This document shows, piece after piece, positions 1 through 5,782 of a stretch of 20,649 nucleotides of DNA. Every line of letters begins with the position of its first letter. Positions within the stretch are counted from its first letter, which is position 1. The DNA is taken from the NCBI GenBank assembly GCA_964429715.1, contig CAYSCV010000013.1, forward strand, positions 1-20,649, in the 5' to 3' direction. The DNA comes from JACPNA01 sp964429715 (GTDB lineage Archaea; Nanobdellota; Nanobdellia; Woesearchaeales; GW2011-AR9). Made by a program: the position numbers and the translations under genes. The notes beneath the pieces are model-generated. The model did no database searches. It was not told where the DNA came from and saw only the letters and a list, made by a program, of their open reading frames with translations.

Positions 1-351
1 CTCGTTCGGAGGTTGCTTGCAGCAACCAACGGGGTATTGACCCAGCGAGTAATAATCAAATTGAGATATGTCTTCTTGACTAAAGTTTGAAATTGTCGCG
101 ATAAAACTTACTGTTGCTTCGTGAGAATAGGGTTTATATCCTTGCAATGACATTAATGATTGTGCAGCTTCACGCATCGCTTCGTAGGCGTTTTCAAAAA
201 TGAATTTGGCATTTTTTTCATCGATTTTTTGATTTTTAATATAAAACAATCTTTCCTGCGCTTGCTGCAATAAGGCTTGTGCTTCTTCAGGATCGGGAGT
301 TTTCTTTTTCACTTTTCCGGAGTTTAGATATTGTTCAAATGCAGCAGTCAT
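1..351 (-). CDS. HEPN-domain protein, probable toxin of a HEPN/MNT pair (3' end cut by window)
   Basis: An open frame of 117 codons runs from an ATG at 351 to the window edge with no stop, so the C-terminus is missing. The helical stretch around residues 45-85 (NAKFIFENAYEAMREAAQSL, then GYKPYSHEATVSFI) is typical of archaeal HEPN proteins. Its ATG overlaps the TAA of the upstream nucleotidyltransferase by one base (TAATG), so the two are translationally coupled, which is the usual layout of HEPN/MNT toxin-antitoxin pairs. HEPN toxins of this kind are RNases using an Arg-x4-6-His motif near the C-terminus. I do not see that motif: after FDYY the sequence continues SLGQYPVGCCKQPPNE, and the DNA of the last 45 or so bases is clearly more GC-rich than the rest. 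Either the motif lies beyond the edge, the protein is divergent, or the edge sequence is unreliable. The HEPN fold is well supported, the activity is inferred. Confidence 0.72.
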   Translation of the reverse strand, partial: MTAAFEQYLNSGKVKKKTPDPEEAQALLQQAQERLFYIKNQKIDEKNAKFIFENAYEAMREAAQSLMSLQGYKPYSHEATVSFIATISNFSQEDISQFDYYSLGQYPVGCCKQPPNE

Positions 352-914
352 TATATTATTTTAAGATATCCATGCAACACTATGCCGTTTGCCAGGGCAT
401 TCTTAAATTCAGGTTCACTTTTGTCAATGGATTCTAGGAAATGAAGATGTATTGGTCTATTTAATTCTTTCTCCATACGATGAAGTAAGGGGATAATATT
501 TTCTTTGCGATTACTGATAATCAAAAGATCAATATCGCTGCTTTCAATATCTTCACCTCGGGCGAATGAGCCGAAAAGAATGATTGTTTTTGCTTGGAAT
601 TGCTGTTTTAATGTTTCGATAAAATGATGCCGTTCCAATCGATATAGGTTGAAGACGCGTTTGTAGAATTTATAAATGTCAGATTCGACATTGGCTTTGA
701 CATTCTTAGTAAAATCACTATGTTCAACTAAAATAATATCGGCGTTCTTTAGATCAACGATGGCTTGAACGACCGCAGTGGTGGATAATTTAGTTTCTTT
801 CGCTATTTTTCGAAGATGAAATGTAGCACTAGGATGATTAAATAGCAGTTCAGCCACTTTAAATGATGATTCCCGAAAAAAGAGAATCTTACTACTGTCT
901 TTTTTAAATAACAT
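351..914 (-). CDS. MNT-type nucleotidyltransferase with N-terminal winged helix (antitoxin candidate)
   Basis: The 187-residue protein has two parts. Residues about 18-70 read as a winged helix-turn-helix (FHLRKIAKETKLSTTAVVQA), likely DNA-binding. Residues about 105-187 are a minimal nucleotidyltransferase with the signature GSFARG (115-120) followed by SDIDLLI (126-132); these are the Gly-Ser and the metal-binding aspartates of the pol-beta fold. In known HEPN/MNT (MntA/HepT) systems the MNT protein silences the HEPN RNase by adding AMP to it. Here the downstream HEPN gene overlaps the stop codon, so the pair is one operon. The attached winged helix suggests that this protein also represses its own promoter; a 13-bp palindrome sits just upstream of the start. 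The pairing is strongly supported by layout, AMP transfer is from family knowledge. Confidence 0.82.
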   Translation of the reverse strand: MLFKKDSSKILFFRESSFKVAELLFNHPSATFHLRKIAKETKLSTTAVVQAIVDLKNADIILVEHSDFTKNVKANVESDIYKFYKRVFNLYRLERHHFIETLKQQFQAKTIILFGSFARGEDIESSDIDLLIISNRKENIIPLLHRMEKELNRPIHLHFLESIDKSEPEFKNALANGIVLHGYLKII

Positions 915-918
915 ATGT

Positions 919-931
919 TACTTTAAAAGTA
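919..931. repeat. 13-bp palindrome between TATA box and MNT start codon, candidate operator
   Basis: TACTTTAAAAGTA is a perfect 6+1+6 inverted repeat. It lies 5 bp from the MNT start codon, between the start and the TATA-like element at 940-947, where a bound repressor would block transcription. The winged-helix head of the MNT protein is the obvious candidate ligand, but this is inference. Confidence 0.4.
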
Positions 932-939
932 CAGTTGTT

Positions 940-947
940 ATTTAAAT
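940..947 (-). promoter_or_regulatory. TATA box for the MNT/HEPN operon
   Basis: ATTTAAAT lies about 26 bp upstream of the MNT start at 914, the spacing expected for a leaderless archaeal mRNA. It overlaps the stop codon of the upstream methyltransferase, so the toxin-antitoxin pair can be transcribed on its own. Confidence 0.45.
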
Positions 948-1826
948 GTTACGGTTATTTTCTACTCTCTTTTTAAAAATCAAACAATAATGATGATGGA
1001 CATTGGGAACGAAACTGTATCTGTAGCCGTAGGGGTATAGTGTTTTGTTATCTTGGCACCAGATGCGTTCGCCACGAAGTTGATAGTGTTTAGCCATTTC
1101 CCGTGCAAAGTCCCAGGCGAGCATTTTGTAATCTCCTTTATCCATATAATTCTGAAGGATGATAACAAGATGGCCGTTGTCGTTGATGTGGTCTTTGAGA
1201 TTGGTGAATAACGTCACTAATTTTTGAATGAATTCATCGTAGTTTTTGGTGTTGCCCAGGTCATTTTCGTCTTCACTGTATTTGAGGTCAAGACCGGCTT
1301 GTTCACGTTGTTTGGTTGCCAGGCCTTTTTTGTTGAGCATGGGGCCATAGGGAGGAGAGGTGATGATCAGATCAATTTTAGGAAGGTTAAGTTCTTTCCA
1401 GAATTTTTTACTTTCAAGAGAATTGCCGGTGAATATAAGTTGTTTAGATTGTTCTTTGGCTCCTGCTGAGGAATCGGAGTCTAGTTTTAATTGGCTTTCT
1501 AATTTTTTGATGCGGTCTGTTGCGATGTCGGCGTATTTTTGTTGTAGTTCTATGCCGATGCCGTTACGATTGGTGTTATGACAGGCGACTAAAGTAGAGC
1601 CTGTGCCAAGAAAAGGATCAAAGACAATTTGGCCTTGTTTGGTGAAGAATTTAATAAATTCCGCAATCATATTTTCGGGATACTTTGCGGGATGGAGCAT
1701 TTCTGCTTTCTTTCGCGGAGGAGGGTTATGGATGAACCAGGTTTTTGTAAATTTGAGCCATTCTTTGGCGGGAAGTTCATTGAGACGATTTTCAGTTTTG
1801 GGGATAGATGCTTCTAATTCTGGCAT
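942..1826 (-). CDS. Site-specific DNA methyltransferase (amino-methyltransferase, N4-cytosine or N6-adenine)
   Basis: This 294-residue protein transfers a methyl group from S-adenosylmethionine to an exocyclic amino group in DNA. It shows HPAKYP (45-50), the AdoMet-binding motif FDPFLGTGSTLV (69-80) and the catalytic motif TSPPYG (156-161). SPPY is most common in N4-cytosine enzymes, but base preference cannot be fixed from sequence alone. The order (HPAKYP, then AdoMet motif, then catalytic motif) differs from the usual beta-class enzymes, where the catalytic motif comes first. No restriction endonuclease gene is visible next to it, so it is a solitary methyltransferase here, although it abuts a toxin-antitoxin pair. 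Residues 110-135 form a hydrophilic insert rich in Ser, Asp and Lys. It starts at ATG 1826 with a TATA box about 25 bp upstream. It could act in genome marking or as a remnant of a restriction-modification system. Confidence 0.85.
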   Translation of the reverse strand: MPELEASIPKTENRLNELPAKEWLKFTKTWFIHNPPPRKKAEMLHPAKYPENMIAEFIKFFTKQGQIVFDPFLGTGSTLVACHNTNRNGIGIELQQKYADIATDRIKKLESQLKLDSDSSAGAKEQSKQLIFTGNSLESKKFWKELNLPKIDLIITSPPYGPMLNKKGLATKQREQAGLDLKYSEDENDLGNTKNYDEFIQKLVTLFTNLKDHINDNGHLVIILQNYMDKGDYKMLAWDFAREMAKHYQLRGERIWCQDNKTLYPYGYRYSFVPNVHHHYCLIFKKRVENNRNI

Positions 1827-1848
1827 GGGTCTAATTTTAGATTGAGAG

Positions 1849-1856
1849 TTTATAAA
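1849..1856 (-). promoter_or_regulatory. TATA box for the DNA methyltransferase
   Basis: TTTATAAA lies about 25 bp before the ATG at 1826, fitting a leaderless transcript that starts independently of ksgA upstream. Confidence 0.5.
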
Positions 1857-1891
1857 AATATGGGGAGTGGAATAGAATAGTTAGGATGTAA

Positions 1892-2647
1892 TTAGAAATT
1901 AAGAGAAGAAGTTAGCGTTTCGGATATTTTGTTGTATTCGGGAGGTTTTAAAGAAGAGATATTTTTTTCTAGGGAGTGAAAAGAAAGAGTTTGAATTGTT
2001 TTTTCGGCTTCTTTTTTTGTAAGCGTTTTATTTTTTGTTTGGTAAAGAATGATTAAAGTTTCACGCAAAGCGTTTTTGAGTTTTTTTGTGGGTTGGAGAT
2101 ATAATTTACGAATGATGAATGAGGAGGTGTCGTTGTCGGTTCTTCGGGTTAATGTTGCAATAACTGATGTACCTCTTGGTCTTGGCTCAAATGCAGAAGA
2201 AGCCACCTCCTGCACAATCTCAATTTCCCAGAACGATGAAAAAATGATATGCTTCTGCATGCGTTGTGCGAATGTTTTAGGGAGAATAAATGCGGCTTTG
2301 TGAATTGTGCGGGATTGGCATAAGAGATGAAGTAAGGGTTCGGTGAGTTGATAGGGGATGTTACCGATAACTAAGGTTATGTGTTTTTGTTTAGGTAGAG
2401 TTTTAAGAATATCCCCTTTGATAAGAGTGATGTTATTTATTTTTTGAAGAGTGGGGAAGAATTGGGGATCAATTTCAGCTGCGAATAGGTGAGTTGTTTG
2501 TTTTGATAGAGGAAGAGTGATGTTGCCAGATCCGGCGCCGATTTCAAGGATAATGTCGTTGGAGGTAATGTTGGCAGAAGTGATAAGGGTGTGAATAATA
2601 GATTGATCAATGAGGAAGTGTTGATCTTTAGCGATTGGATTCGTCAT
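1892..2647 (-). CDS. ksgA: 16S rRNA dimethyladenosine transferase (KsgA/Dim1 family)
   Basis: This enzyme dimethylates two adjacent adenines in the 3' terminal hairpin of small-subunit rRNA, a late step in ribosome assembly found in all domains of life. Family marks are DQHFLID (8-14), the AdoMet motif ILEIGAGSG (33-41), the acidic residue of motif II in AAEIDPQ (56-62), the catalytic motif GNIPYQ (95-100, the family's N-I/L-P-Y) and FEPRPR (153-158). At 251 residues it is slightly shorter than bacterial KsgA, as is usual for archaeal members, with the shortening in the C-terminal helical domain. The 64-bp gap to the downstream methyltransferase contains that gene's own promoter, so they need not be co-transcribed. 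The coding strand is rich in A and C, in line with the G-rich plus strand of this half of the window. Confidence 0.93.
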   Translation of the reverse strand: MTNPIAKDQHFLIDQSIIHTLITSANITSNDIILEIGAGSGNITLPLSKQTTHLFAAEIDPQFFPTLQKINNITLIKGDILKTLPKQKHITLVIGNIPYQLTEPLLHLLCQSRTIHKAAFILPKTFAQRMQKHIIFSSFWEIEIVQEVASSAFEPRPRGTSVIATLTRRTDNDTSSFIIRKLYLQPTKKLKNALRETLIILYQTKNKTLTKKEAEKTIQTLSFHSLEKNISSLKPPEYNKISETLTSSLNF

Positions 2648-2732
2648 AATTAGGATAAAGATAGACCTATTATTAAAATCTTTGAGAAAAATGAGAATTT
2701 TAAAAAAAAAGAAAAAAAACTAATTTAAAAAT

Positions 2733-2978
2733 TTATTTCTTCTTTGCTTTTCGGCCACGAGCCATTTTTGCGCGACAAACGTTTCCTTTGCCATCGATGA
2801 AGTACAGATAGCCTTTTTCTTTCTTAACGCCTACTTTCGCTACTAATTCTTTTTTAGCTTTTCCTTTGGTTCTTCCTGCTCGGCTCATAGCTGCTCTACA
2901 GACATTTCCACTTTTGTCTAAAAAATAGAGAAACCCCGATTGTTTCTTAATACCTGCTTTATTTACAATTTCTGCCAT
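2733..2978 (-). CDS. Small basic protein made of two tandem copies of a GNVCRA motif
   Basis: The 81-residue protein is an internal duplication. Copy one (about 7-44) holds AGIKKQSGFLYFLDKSGNVC followed by RAAMSR; copy two (about 47-80) holds VGVKKEKGYLYFIDGKGNVC followed by RAKMAR. Both share the pattern GxKKxxGaLYFaDxxGNVCRAxMxR (a = aromatic or aliphatic), then a Lys/Arg-rich tail. Each copy has a single Cys, so there is no pair typical of a zinc finger within a copy, although the two could pair. I recall similar short proteins in DPANN genomes but do not know a function. The high positive charge suggests binding to nucleic acid, perhaps the ribosome or chromatin; that is inference. The start is supported by a Shine-Dalgarno-like AGGGGATGA at 2982-2990 and a TATA box further upstream, so it has a leader of about 40 nt, unlike many neighbours. 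Confidence 0.8.
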   Translation of the reverse strand: MAEIVNKAGIKKQSGFLYFLDKSGNVCRAAMSRAGRTKGKAKKELVAKVGVKKEKGYLYFIDGKGNVCRAKMARGRKAKKK

Positions 2979-3002
2979 ATTTCATCCCCTCTTTTGTTTT
3001 TT

Positions 3003-3016
3003 CGTGCGTAAGCACG
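3003..3016. repeat. GC-rich hairpin in the leader of the duplicated small protein
   Basis: CGTGC-GTAA-GCACG is a perfect 5-bp stem with a 4-base loop. It falls close to the predicted transcription start of the minus-strand gene below it, so it could form the first structure of that mRNA. A second inverted repeat, CCGTCG/CGACGG at 3069-3074 and 3081-3086, lies upstream of the TATA box. Neither is followed by a T tract, so I do not call terminators. Confidence 0.35.
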
Positions 3017-3045
3017 TTGATTCTAGACGTGAGAAAGCGAGGATG

Positions 3046-3053
3046 TTTATAAA
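3046..3053 (-). promoter_or_regulatory. TATA box for the duplicated small protein
   Basis: TTTATAAA lies 68 bp before the start codon at 2978. With initiation about 25 bp downstream this gives a leader near 42 nt that contains the Shine-Dalgarno-like element at 2982-2990. Confidence 0.5.
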
Positions 3054-3172
3054 TCTTTCTCTTTTTGACCGTCGGGAGAACGACGGAAACGATATATCGA
3101 AGCACAGTTTAAGAAAAGAGTTAGACATAATATATGGGAGATTATAGAAAGGATTATAGAGGAAGATAAAAG

Positions 3173-3934
3173 TTATATTTTCATTAATACTGATTCTTTT
3201 CCTAGTACTTCACGAACCATAAATGCGTCATTTAAGTTTATAACGCCTTTGGTGAATTTTTCTTGGTCGTCAAGGCCTACTCTTGGGCAGGTGGTATTAA
3301 TCCAGACTTCGATAAAAGGGAAGTTTTCAAGTTGGTTGAATGAGACGACGTCGTCAATAAAGAAGTAGAATTGTTTATCTGGAAATTTTTTTTCTAAGCG
3401 ATAGCTGGCTTTCAAGTGTTCTTGACCTGGTTTAATGGTGACAATGACGCCGATAGTTTTTGCAACGAAAAATTTCATTAATGATGCGCGGTATTTACGC
3501 AGGATGTTTTTGATGATGTAGATGTCGGTGAGTTTAAAGGTTTTGGCAATAGGGTCGTTGCAGATAATTGGTTTTACTTCATTAGCAATGAGATCTTTTT
3601 GGGCGTAGACTAAAGCGTAGGGGTGGAAACGGCCGTCGCCAATGTAGAGGAAGGATTCAATTTGGGAGAATTCTTCTGGTGAAAGGTTTAACGCAGATAC
3701 TTCGCTATCACAGCCAAGAAGTTGGGATTTGATATGGGTGCGGGCGGCTTTGGAGGTGATGGTGGTGATGTTAAGTTTAGCTAATTGCTCTTGGATGGTT
3801 TTGAGATTGTTGACAAATTGGACGGACGCGTATAAGCCGATGTGTTGGATATTGTTCTTTTTTAGGTAGTCAATGGTTTCTTTGCAGAGTTCAACTTTAC
3901 CTGTAAATGGTGCATCTAAGAAGAGGGTGTTCAT
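3173..3934 (-). CDS. dph2: Dph2 C-terminal part (domains 2 and 3) of split diphthamide synthase
   Basis: Archaeal Dph2 carries a [4Fe-4S] cluster that cleaves S-adenosylmethionine to put a 3-amino-3-carboxypropyl group on the target histidine of elongation factor 2, the first step to diphthamide. The cluster is held by three cysteines, one per domain. This 253-residue piece contains the second (LLGCD, C75) and third (NTTCPRVGLDD, C216), plus the family stretches YIGDGRFHPYAL and GVIVTIKPGQ. The first cysteine lies in a separate gene at 4163-4435. The sequence begins where domain 2 of a full-length Dph2 would begin, so nothing obvious is lost between the two parts. Its ATG lies 3 bases after the stop codon of an intervening HicB-like gene and is in the same reading frame, so translation is probably coupled. 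It looks like a functional split gene, not a decaying one, since all three ligands are kept. Confidence 0.88.
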   Translation of the reverse strand: MNTLFLDAPFTGKVELCKETIDYLKKNNIQHIGLYASVQFVNNLKTIQEQLAKLNITTITSKAARTHIKSQLLGCDSEVSALNLSPEEFSQIESFLYIGDGRFHPYALVYAQKDLIANEVKPIICNDPIAKTFKLTDIYIIKNILRKYRASLMKFFVAKTIGVIVTIKPGQEHLKASYRLEKKFPDKQFYFFIDDVVSFNQLENFPFIEVWINTTCPRVGLDDQEKFTKGVINLNDAFMVREVLGKESVLMKI

Positions 3935-3937
3935 GGT

Positions 3938-4117
3938 TTACCTACAATAATTTTTTGCTTGCTGTACTTCTAAGCATAATTCAATGGCTTCTTTGATGTT
4001 ACTTGTCAATTCATCAAGAGTATCACCTTGACTAAGACAGCCATTGATTTGGGAGACTTTACCTATATATCCGCCATCTTCATCTTGTTTAATTAGTACA
4101 TGGAATTTTTTGACCAT
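3938..4117 (-). CDS. HicB-like small protein lying between the two dph2 parts
   Basis: A 59-residue frame reads MVKKFHVLIKQDEDGGYIGK at its start and SQINGCLSQGDTLDELTSNI then KEAIELCLE further on. This is the HicB-type fold: a short beta strand, EDGGY, a Pro/Asn-Gly-Cys turn, the S-Q-G-D-T motif and a helix with NIKEAIE. HicB proteins are antitoxins of HicA RNases, usually with a C-terminal DNA-binding domain; this one has only the N-terminal domain and no HicA-like gene is visible nearby, so it is solitary. It sits 45 bp after the stop of the N-terminal dph2 part and 3 bp before the start of the C-terminal part. A TATA-like A/T stretch around 4136-4146 could drive it as a leaderless mRNA. 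Solitary HicB-like proteins are common in archaea and their targets are mostly unknown. Confidence 0.78.
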   Translation of the reverse strand: MVKKFHVLIKQDEDGGYIGKVSQINGCLSQGDTLDELTSNIKEAIELCLEVQQAKNYCR

Positions 4118-4162
4118 AATCGACTTAAAAATGATTATTTTATTAACTTTACGGTCGGAAAT

Positions 4163-4435
4163 TCACCACCCATCCATTTTTTTGTGAAAAGGATTATGCC
4201 CCCAGCTGATTAAGAGGTCAATGTTCATTTTGGGGAGGCCGAGAGGAATATCACAGGCGCCAAAGTTGCTGCCGAGCCAGATTAAAACTCTTATGCCTGT
4301 TTTTTTAACAATTTCATCATGAATCTCTTGGGCGTATGGTTTCATGCCATCGGGGAGTTGAATACAAACGGTTTTGGCATCTGTTTCGTTTATTTTTTCA
4401 ATGGCTTTGGTAATTTCAGGATTATAGAGTTTCAT
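4163..4435 (-). CDS. dph2: Dph2 N-terminal part (domain 1) of split diphthamide synthase
   Basis: This 90-residue gene is domain 1 of Dph2. It has the conserved CIQLPDGMKPYA (24-35), then LGSNFGACDIPLG with the first cluster ligand at C61, and LLISWGHNPF, which marks the end of domain 1 in full-length enzymes. It stops (TGA) a few residues later, where the domain 1-2 linker would be; the remaining domains are a separate gene (3173-3934) in the same frame. Added together the two parts give about 343 residues, near the usual length of archaeal Dph2. If the protein works, the two parts must assemble in trans. A TATA box about 25 bp upstream (4461-4468) predicts a leaderless mRNA. A sequencing or assembly error cannot explain the split easily, since a whole HicB-like gene lies between the parts. 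Confidence 0.87.
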   Translation of the reverse strand: MKLYNPEITKAIEKINETDAKTVCIQLPDGMKPYAQEIHDEIVKKTGIRVLIWLGSNFGACDIPLGLPKMNIDLLISWGHNPFHKKMDGW

Positions 4436-4445
4436 GAGGTAACTT

Positions 4446-4453
4446 TTTATAGT
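4446..4453 (+). promoter_or_regulatory. TATA box for the CDP-alcohol phosphatidyltransferase
   Basis: TTTATAGT is about 25 bp upstream of ATG 4474. It lies inside the 38-bp spacer shared with the divergent dph2 N-terminal gene, so the two core promoters overlap. Confidence 0.45.
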
Positions 4454-4460
4454 AATTCTT

Positions 4461-4468
4461 TATATATA
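4461..4468 (-). promoter_or_regulatory. TATA box for the dph2 operon
   Basis: TATATATA (part of a longer A/T run, 4460-4471) sits about 28 bp from ATG 4435 on the minus strand. It predicts a leaderless mRNA and face-to-face promoters with the gene at 4474. Confidence 0.45.
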
Positions 4469-4473
4469 TTTCG

Positions 4474-5049
4474 ATGGTTAGATTTACTACTCGATTTATA
4501 GAGCAATTTAGAGATTATAGGAGCACTAAACTTTCGGGGTTAGGAAAAATTTTTTTGAAGATAGGTGTTTCGGCGAATGTGATGACTTTTCTTTCACTTC
4601 TTTTTGGATTAGGAGCGGTGTATTATTTGTTTGTGTCTTATTGGTTATTTGTGGTGTTGGCGTTGCTGCATTTAGGTGCGGATGCGATGGATGGAGTGAT
4701 TGCACGGGTGTCGACAGAGACGCGATTTGGCAAGAAGTTTGATTTTGCGGTGGATCAGGTTATTGTGGTACTTATTATGGTGAAGTTAGGATGGTTTTTG
4801 CAGGATTATTATGCGTATATTGCGGCAGGATTATATTTGGTTGTGAATTTAGTGTATTATATTGCTGATTTTAAATTGCCAATATTATTTACACGAACGG
4901 TGACGTTAGTTCTGATGGGGGTGTGGTTTTTACCGATTAAAGTTATTATTTTTACGATTCCAGAAGCGACGTATATGATTACAGGAGTGGCGAGTGTGTA
5001 TTCACTTGCTTTGCAGTTGCAGTATGGGATGGAGAGGTGGAGGAAGTAA
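4474..5049 (+). CDS. CDP-alcohol phosphatidyltransferase, probable archaetidyl-headgroup synthase
   Basis: This 191-residue membrane protein carries the complete family signature D-x2-D-G-x2-A-R-x7-G-x3-D-x3-D at residues 70-94 (D70, D73, G74, A77, R78, G86, D90, D94), which binds the CDP moiety and two metal ions. The family moves a lipid phosphate from a CDP-lipid to an alcohol such as inositol phosphate, glycerol phosphate or serine. The rest is hydrophobic, with about five to six likely membrane segments. The facing neighbour is CDP-archaeol synthase, which makes the CDP-lipid this enzyme would use, so archaeol is the likely lipid; the alcohol cannot be read from the sequence. The start at 4474 gives a short basic N-terminus typical of the family. 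Confidence 0.87.
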   Translation: MVRFTTRFIEQFRDYRSTKLSGLGKIFLKIGVSANVMTFLSLLFGLGAVYYLFVSYWLFVVLALLHLGADAMDGVIARVSTETRFGKKFDFAVDQVIVVLIMVKLGWFLQDYYAYIAAGLYLVVNLVYYIADFKLPILFTRTVTLVLMGVWFLPIKVIIFTIPEATYMITGVASVYSLALQLQYGMERWRK

Positions 5050-5071
5050 TGGAAGTAGAATTAAAAAAATA

Positions 5072-5587
5072 TTAAAATTTAATTTCTCGTATTTTTAATG
5101 TATAGGCAATGAGATTGACTAAAATATGTAATAAAGGACTGAGTATTAATAAAATTACAACCACACTAATAGATGGGACGTAGACGAGCATACTTCCAAG
5201 CAATCCACCAAGCACAAAATCTAATTGATCCCAGCCCCACCAAGGGTGACCGGCAGGAATATCGACTTTGCGTTTGTAATAGCTTTTAATCAAGTCGCCA
5301 AGGATAGCGCCGGTGCTCATGCAGATGCCTAACCAAATTGAGAAACCGTTGTAGTCGATTAAAGCAAGAGAGATAAAGCCAGAGGAGTATAATAGTTGCT
5401 GGAGCCAGAAGATGAATGTACCGAATATAATGGCCACGATTATGCCGCGCCAGGTTTTATTTTTGCCGAAGTATTTCTCGCTTACTGGAGAGGCGAGAAA
5501 AGGAAGTTTTTGGAAGATAACGGGAGCCATATTGGCAAAATAGGCAGGAAGGAAGAAGTAGAGTGCTTGTAAGATGAAAATAGTCAT
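5072..5587 (-). CDS. carS: CDP-archaeol synthase
   Basis: CarS transfers CMP from CTP to unsaturated digeranylgeranylglyceryl phosphate, giving CDP-archaeol, the branch point of archaeal phospholipid synthesis. The 171-residue protein has the family marks FGKNKTWRG (40-48), GDLIKSYYKRKVDIPAGHPW (97-116) and GWDQLDFVLGG (118-128), the last two containing the acidic and basic residues used for nucleotide and metal binding. Four to five hydrophobic stretches fit a polytopic membrane protein. It ends 22 bp from the end of the plus-strand CDP-alcohol phosphatidyltransferase, so the genes converge and are not one operon, yet they encode consecutive steps. This gene is one of the strongest signs that the window is archaeal. 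Confidence 0.93.
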   Translation of the reverse strand: MTIFILQALYFFLPAYFANMAPVIFQKLPFLASPVSEKYFGKNKTWRGIIVAIIFGTFIFWLQQLLYSSGFISLALIDYNGFSIWLGICMSTGAILGDLIKSYYKRKVDIPAGHPWWGWDQLDFVLGGLLGSMLVYVPSISVVVILLILSPLLHILVNLIAYTLKIREIKF

Positions 5588-5748
5588 GATTAAAGATGTA
5601 TTTTTTAAGAGTTTTTAAAATTATAGGTTTCAAATATTTTAAGAAGAGATAAGATAGTAATCTTTTATTATAAATTTTAATCAAAGAATTGATTTGTTTT
5701 GTAACTATAAGATATATTTTAAAAAATATATAAACTAAAACTAAAAAC

Positions 5749-5756
5749 TATTTAAA
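5749..5756 (+). promoter_or_regulatory. Candidate TATA box for nrdR
   Basis: TATTTAAA at 5749-5756 would place the transcription start near 5780, at the edge of the first candidate NrdR box. A second A/T run with ATATATAA at 5727-5734 is an alternative. The remaining spacer back to carS (5588-5710) is A/T-rich and holds only weak promoter-like runs for carS. Confidence 0.35.
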
Positions 5757-5782
5757 CAACTGCTTTTTCCTATTATTTACAA

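Noticed and set aside
11..27. Inverted repeat GGTTGC-TTGCA-GCAACC near the window start
   Set aside because: It lies inside the HEPN reading frame and close to the sequence edge; with no repeat copy elsewhere it is probably chance. The similar hairpin at 6367-6382 is in an unrelated context.
3938..4165. Read-through or recoding of the TGA and TAA within the dph2-hicB frame
   Set aside because: TGA also ends other genes here (lysS and the coiled-coil gene), so it is an ordinary stop; each frame has its own ATG and plausible initiation signals.
4163..4435. dph2 as a pseudogene
   Set aside because: Both parts keep all three cluster cysteines and the conserved motifs, with no frameshift inside either part, so decay is less likely than a stable split.
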